A DNA stretch of 64,000 nt from Frateuria_A sp051900415 (GTDB lineage Bacteria > Pseudomonadota > Gammaproteobacteria > Xanthomonadales > Rhodanobacteraceae): positions 62,001-126,000 of the forward strand of contig NZ_JBHZGL010000009.1 of NCBI RefSeq assembly GCF_051900415.1. The letters are read 5' to 3'. The notes under the pieces were generated by a model. The model did not search any database, was not told the origin of the DNA, and saw only the letters and a program-made list of their open reading frames with translations. A program made the translations under genes and the position numbers. This document shows, in pieces, positions 61,165 through 64,000 of the stretch. Every line of letters starts with the position of its first letter. The stretch's first letter is position 1.

Positions 61165-62091
61165 ATGGATCTGGCGACCGCCTCCGGCGTCCTGCGCCTG
61201 CTGGCCGATCCCACCCGCGTACGCCTGCTCGCCCTGCTGGAGCGCGAGGAGCTGACCGTGGCCGAGCTGGCGCAGGTGCTGCACCTGGCACAGCCGCGCG
61301 TGTCCACGCACCTGGCCAAGCTCAAGGAAGCCGAGTTGGTGCGCGACCGCCGTGCCGGCGTGTCGGCGTACTACCGGGCCAACAACGAAGGTGGCTCGCA
61401 CCAGCACGCGCTGCTCCATTCGCTGCGCGAGAGCATCGACGATGCCCTGCTGCGCGAAGATGCCGCGCGCCTGCCATCGGTCCTGGCCAACCGCGCCCGC
61501 GCCGAAGGTTGGGCCGACACCGTCGCCGGCGACATGGAACGCCACTACTCGCCTGGGCGCACCTGGGAAACCCTCGCCCGCTCGCTGCTGCAGTTGCTCG
61601 AAACCGGAGACGTACTGGACATCGCCTCGGGCGACGGCATCACCGCCGAGCTGCTGGCACCGCATGCCCGATCGATCGTCTGCGTGGACTCGAGCGAGCG
61701 CGTGGTCGCCGCCGCCGCGCAGCGCCTGCAGGCCTTCCCGAACGTGGAAGTGCGCGAAGGTGACATGCACGCGCTGGATCTTGGCAAGCGCCGTTTCGAC
61801 CTGGTGCTGATGCTGCACGCGCTGACCTATGCCGAACGTCCGGCCCAGGCCGTGGCCGAAGCCGCGCGCCTGCTGCGCAGCGGTGGCCGGCTGCTGGCCG
61901 TGACGCTGGGCAGGCACGCCCATCCCACCGCGGTCGAGCCGTTCGATCATCGCAACCTTGGCTTCACCCGCGAGGAGCTGTCGCGCTTCGCCACTGACGC
62001 CGGGCTGACCGTCTCCAGTTGCGTGCGCCTGAGTCGCGAGCGCAAGGCGCCGCATTTCGAAGTGATCAGCCTGCTGGCCCGAAAACCGTAA
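61165..62091 (+). CDS. ArsR-type HTH fused to a SAM-dependent methyltransferase domain
   Basis: A 308-residue two-domain protein. The N-terminal winged helix (about 1-90) has LADPTRVRLLALLEREELTV and the recognition region LAQPRVSTHLAKLKEAELV. The C-terminal domain (about 140-306) has the SAM motif VLDIASGDGITAELLA, VCVDSSERVV and a Rossmann methyltransferase fold. Lying directly before metH, it may be a regulator of the methionine cycle that senses SAM or S-adenosylhomocysteine, like the ArsR-type SahR regulators; this is inference from context. The ATG at 61165 has AAGG 6 bases upstream; an ATG two codons earlier lies on the ribosome site. Confidence 0.85.
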   Translation: MDLATASGVLRLLADPTRVRLLALLEREELTVAELAQVLHLAQPRVSTHLAKLKEAELVRDRRAGVSAYYRANNEGGSHQHALLHSLRESIDDALLREDAARLPSVLANRARAEGWADTVAGDMERHYSPGRTWETLARSLLQLLETGDVLDIASGDGITAELLAPHARSIVCVDSSERVVAAAAQRLQAFPNVEVREGDMHALDLGKRRFDLVLMLHALTYAERPAQAVAEAARLLRSGGRLLAVTLGRHAHPTAVEPFDHRNLGFTREELSRFATDAGLTVSSCVRLSRERKAPHFEVISLLARKP

Positions 62092-62098
62092 AACCGCT

Positions 62099-62140
62099 CC
62101 TTCCCCGCGCACGGGGAAGTGCCCGAAGGACGGATGGGGG
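62099..62140. repeat. dispersed repeat, GTGCCCGAAGGGCGGATGGG family, copy 4
   Basis: CTCCTTCCCCGCGCACGGGG then AAGTGCCCGAAGGACGGATG and GGGGCAACC. It sits between the ArsR-methyltransferase gene and metH part 1, inside what could be one transcript. Confidence 0.72.
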
Positions 62141-62173
62141 CAACCGCCTCACGCCCGCAAAGTCGAGAAAAAC

Positions 62174-63253
62174 ATGACCACCCTGCCCTGGCTCCACCCC
62201 GACCGCGTCGCCCGGCTCGAACAGGCCTTGCGCGAGCGCATCCTGATCCTCGACGGCGCGATGGGCACCATGTTGCAAGGCCATGCGCTGGACGAGTCGG
62301 GCTTCCGCGGCGAGCGCTTCGCGCACGGCCACGACACCCGGCATGACCATGCCCATCCGGGCGGCTGCGACCTGAAGGGCAACAACGACCTGCTCTCGCT
62401 CACCCGCCCGGAGCTGATCCGCGGGGTGCACGACGCCTACCTCGAAGCGGGCGCCGACCTGGTCGAGACCAATACCTTCAACTCCACCCGCATCAGCCAG
62501 GCTGACTATCACCTCCAGCACCTGGCGTACGAGCTCAACCTGGAGGGCGCCCGGCTGGCGCGCGCCGCCTGCGACGCGTACACCGCCAGGACGCCCGGCA
62601 AGCCCCGCTTCGCCATCGGCGTGCTTGGACCGACCAGCCGCACCGCCTCCCTGTCGCCGGACGTCAACGATCCAGGCTTTCGTAACGTGACGTTCGAGGA
62701 ACTGGCGACCAACTACCGCGAATCGGCCGCCGGCCTGATCGACGGCGGAGCGGACATCGTGATGGTGGAAACCATCTTCGACACGCTCAACGCCAAGGCA
62801 GCGTTGTTCGCGCTATCCGAGCTGTTCCGCGAGCGTGGCGCACGCGTGCCGGTGATGATCTCCGGCACGATCACCGACCGCTCCGGGCGCACGCTCTCGG
62901 GCCAGACCGCCGAGGCGTTCTACTACTCGATCGCCCACGCCCGCCCGCTGGCGGTGGGCCTCAACTGCGCACTCGGTGCGGCCGACCTGCGCCCGCACGT
63001 GCAAACCCTGGCCGACATCGCCGACTGCTACGTCAGCACGCACCCCAACGCCGGCCTGCCCAACGCCTTTGCCGAGTACGACGAGACGCCCGAACAGATG
63101 GCGAGCGTGGTGGCGAGCTTCGCTCGCGATGGGTTGCTCAACCTGGTGGGCGGCTGCTGTGGCACCACGCCGGCGCACATCGCCGCGATCGCCGAGGCGG
63201 TGCGCGGTTGCGCGCCGCGGCGGTTGCCTGTGGCCTCGCGGGAAGCCGCGTGA
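62174..63253 (+). CDS. metH: methionine synthase, homocysteine-binding module (split MetH part 1)
   Basis: The first module of cobalamin-dependent methionine synthase, here a separate 359-residue protein. It begins with the Hcy-methyltransferase block RILILDGAMGTMLQ and contains ETNTFNST; the zinc ligands are Cys265 (GLNCALG) and Cys328-Cys329 (GGCCGTTP). In E. coli all modules are one 1227-residue chain. The second part starts 175 bases downstream on the same strand, across an inverted pair of repeats. A stop codon clearly ends part 1, so this is a real split and not a frameshift. Confidence 0.92.
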   Translation: MTTLPWLHPDRVARLEQALRERILILDGAMGTMLQGHALDESGFRGERFAHGHDTRHDHAHPGGCDLKGNNDLLSLTRPELIRGVHDAYLEAGADLVETNTFNSTRISQADYHLQHLAYELNLEGARLARAACDAYTARTPGKPRFAIGVLGPTSRTASLSPDVNDPGFRNVTFEELATNYRESAAGLIDGGADIVMVETIFDTLNAKAALFALSELFRERGARVPVMISGTITDRSGRTLSGQTAEAFYYSIAHARPLAVGLNCALGAADLRPHVQTLADIADCYVSTHPNAGLPNAFAEYDETPEQMASVVASFARDGLLNLVGGCCGTTPAHIAAIAEAVRGCAPRRLPVASREAA

Positions 63254-63267
63254 ATATCCGGAACCCG

Positions 63268-63404
63268 CTCCCTCTCTCCTCCGGGGAGAGGGTTGGGGTG
63301 AGGGGCCACTCTAGCGATGGTCCAGCACCAAAGCCCGCTCTTTTAGCCCTTCCCGCAAGCGCCGCCCCCTCACCCCGGCCCTCTCCCCGGAGGGGAGAGG
63401 GAGC
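63268..63404. repeat. inverted pair of CCCTCTCC-type repeats between the metH halves
   Basis: One copy at 63268-63307 (CTCCGGGGAGAGGG then TTGGGGTGAGGGGCC) and an inverted copy at 63363-63404 (CCCCCTCACCCCGGCCCTC then TCCCCGGAGGGGAGAGGGAG). They can pair across about 55 bases to make a large hairpin just before the ribosome site of the second metH gene. Confidence 0.85.
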
Positions 63405-63428
63405 ACAAGAAAAAGCCAAAGCAGACGC

Positions 63429-64000
63429 ATGACCACCATCCGCCACACTCGCCTCTCCGGCCTCGAACCGCTGGTCCTCACCCCTGACCTGCTCTTCGTC
63501 AACGTCGGCGAGCGCACCAACGTCACCGGCTCGGCGCAGTTCAAGAAGCTGATCAAGGAAGACCGCTACGAGGAGGCCGTCGAGGTCGCGCGCCAGCAGG
63601 TCGCCAACGGTGCGCAGATCATCGACGTCAACATGGACGAGGGCCTGATCGACTCCGAGGCAGCGATGGTGCGCTTCCTCAACCTGATTGCCGCCGAGCC
63701 GGACATCGCGCGTGTGCCGGTGATGGTCGATTCGTCCAAATGGAGCGTGATCGAAGCCGGCCTGCGCTGCCTGCAGGGCAAGGGCATCGTCAACTCGATC
63801 TCGATGAAGGAAGGCGAGGAAGCGTTCCTCGAACAGGCGCGCAAGGTGCGCCAGTACGGCGCCGCCGCGGTGGTGATGGCGTTCGACGAGGAAGGCCAGG
63901 CCGATACCTGCGCGCGCAAGGTGGAGATCTGCTCGCGCGCCTACGCCCTGCTTACCGGGCAGCTCGACTTTCCGCCCGAAGACATCATCTTCGACCCGAA
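63429..64000 (+). CDS. metH: methionine synthase, folate/cobalamin modules (split MetH part 2, cut by window end)
   Basis: The start of the second MetH protein; 190 residues are visible before the window ends. It begins MTTIRHTRLSGLEPL and continues with the pterin-binding module: FVNVGERTNVTGSAQFKKLI, QIIDVNMDEGLIDSE, PVMVDSSKWSVIEAGLRCLQ and GKGIVNSISMKEGEE. These are typical of the methyltetrahydrofolate-binding barrel of MetH. The cobalamin-binding and reactivation modules would follow outside the window. Confidence 0.93.
   Translation, partial: MTTIRHTRLSGLEPLVLTPDLLFVNVGERTNVTGSAQFKKLIKEDRYEEAVEVARQQVANGAQIIDVNMDEGLIDSEAAMVRFLNLIAAEPDIARVPVMVDSSKWSVIEAGLRCLQGKGIVNSISMKEGEEAFLEQARKVRQYGAAAVVMAFDEEGQADTCARKVEICSRAYALLTGQLDFPPEDIIFDP

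Noticed and set aside
62174..64000. metH as one gene broken by a frameshift
   Set aside because: Part 1 ends cleanly after its own module and part 2 has its own start after a gap holding repeats; both modules are intact.

Overview
This is a GC-rich chromosomal window from a gammaproteobacterium, most likely of the order Lysobacterales (Xanthomonadales), family Rhodanobacteraceae (the Dyella/Rhodanobacter/Luteibacter/Frateuria group). The reasons are the gene orders yceD-rpmF-fabH-fabD-fabG-acpP-fabF-pabB-pabC-mltG-tmk-holB, dnaX-ybaB-recR and folC-dedD-cvpA-purF, a split metH, a large NAD-dependent glutamate dehydrogenase, a KdkA-type Kdo kinase, and many dispersed hairpin repeats between genes. 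I see no insertion sequence, prophage, CRISPR array or rRNA operon. The assignment is inference from gene order and protein resemblance; no search was run.

Layout. 1-9.8 kb (minus strand): one long unit for a conserved DUF177 protein, ribosomal protein L32, the fatty-acid synthesis core (fabH, fabD, fabG, acpP, fabF), p-aminobenzoate synthesis (pabB, pabC), a murein transglycosylase (mltG), thymidylate kinase and the DNA polymerase III delta' subunit (cut by the window start). A clean sigma-70 promoter stands at 9737-9765, and terminator-like hairpins lie at several junctions inside the unit. 9.8-10.9 kb: a small membrane/coiled-coil protein and a Maf-type pyrophosphatase. 10.9-17.1 kb: a membrane glycosyltransferase divergent from a moxR-DUF58-transglutaminase operon, then an Slp lipoprotein. 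17.2-21 kb (minus): tRNA-Ser(GGA), the 4.5S SRP RNA, dnaX, ybaB, recR, a GNAT acetyltransferase and a HIT protein.

21-27.6 kb: lipopolysaccharide core genes (kdkA and a GT9 heptosyltransferase-like gene) and an unusual unit hisS - enlarged histidine-ammonia-lyase-like enzyme - small conserved protein. 27.7-33.7 kb: tRNA-Pro(CGG) with promoter and terminator, a ferritin-like protein, a glyoxalase-fold protein and the folC-dedD-cvpA-purF unit. 33.7-34.7 kb is a gene-free inverted repeat. 34.7-38.4 kb: a MerR regulator with a copper-type P-type ATPase, and an FMN reductase. 38.7-49.2 kb: a diguanylate cyclase, a fused 2-oxoacid dehydrogenase E1, GST, GNAT, glutaryl-CoA dehydrogenase, a drug/metabolite transporter, a TauE/SafE permease, a 5'-nucleotidase and NAD kinase. 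49.4-59.2 kb: NAD-glutamate dehydrogenase and a two-gene RND efflux system. 59.8-64 kb: an acyl-CoA dehydrogenase, an ArsR-methyltransferase fusion and the two halves of a split cobalamin-dependent methionine synthase, the second cut by the window end.

Most genes are housekeeping. The least explained features are the dispersed structured repeats, especially a roughly 330-370 bp family with three copies whose core hairpin shows one paired length change; the hairpins inside the fab cluster; the hisS-linked ammonia-lyase; two divergent gene pairs whose start codons share one CATG; and two operons whose predicted transcription starts lie at or almost at the start codon.
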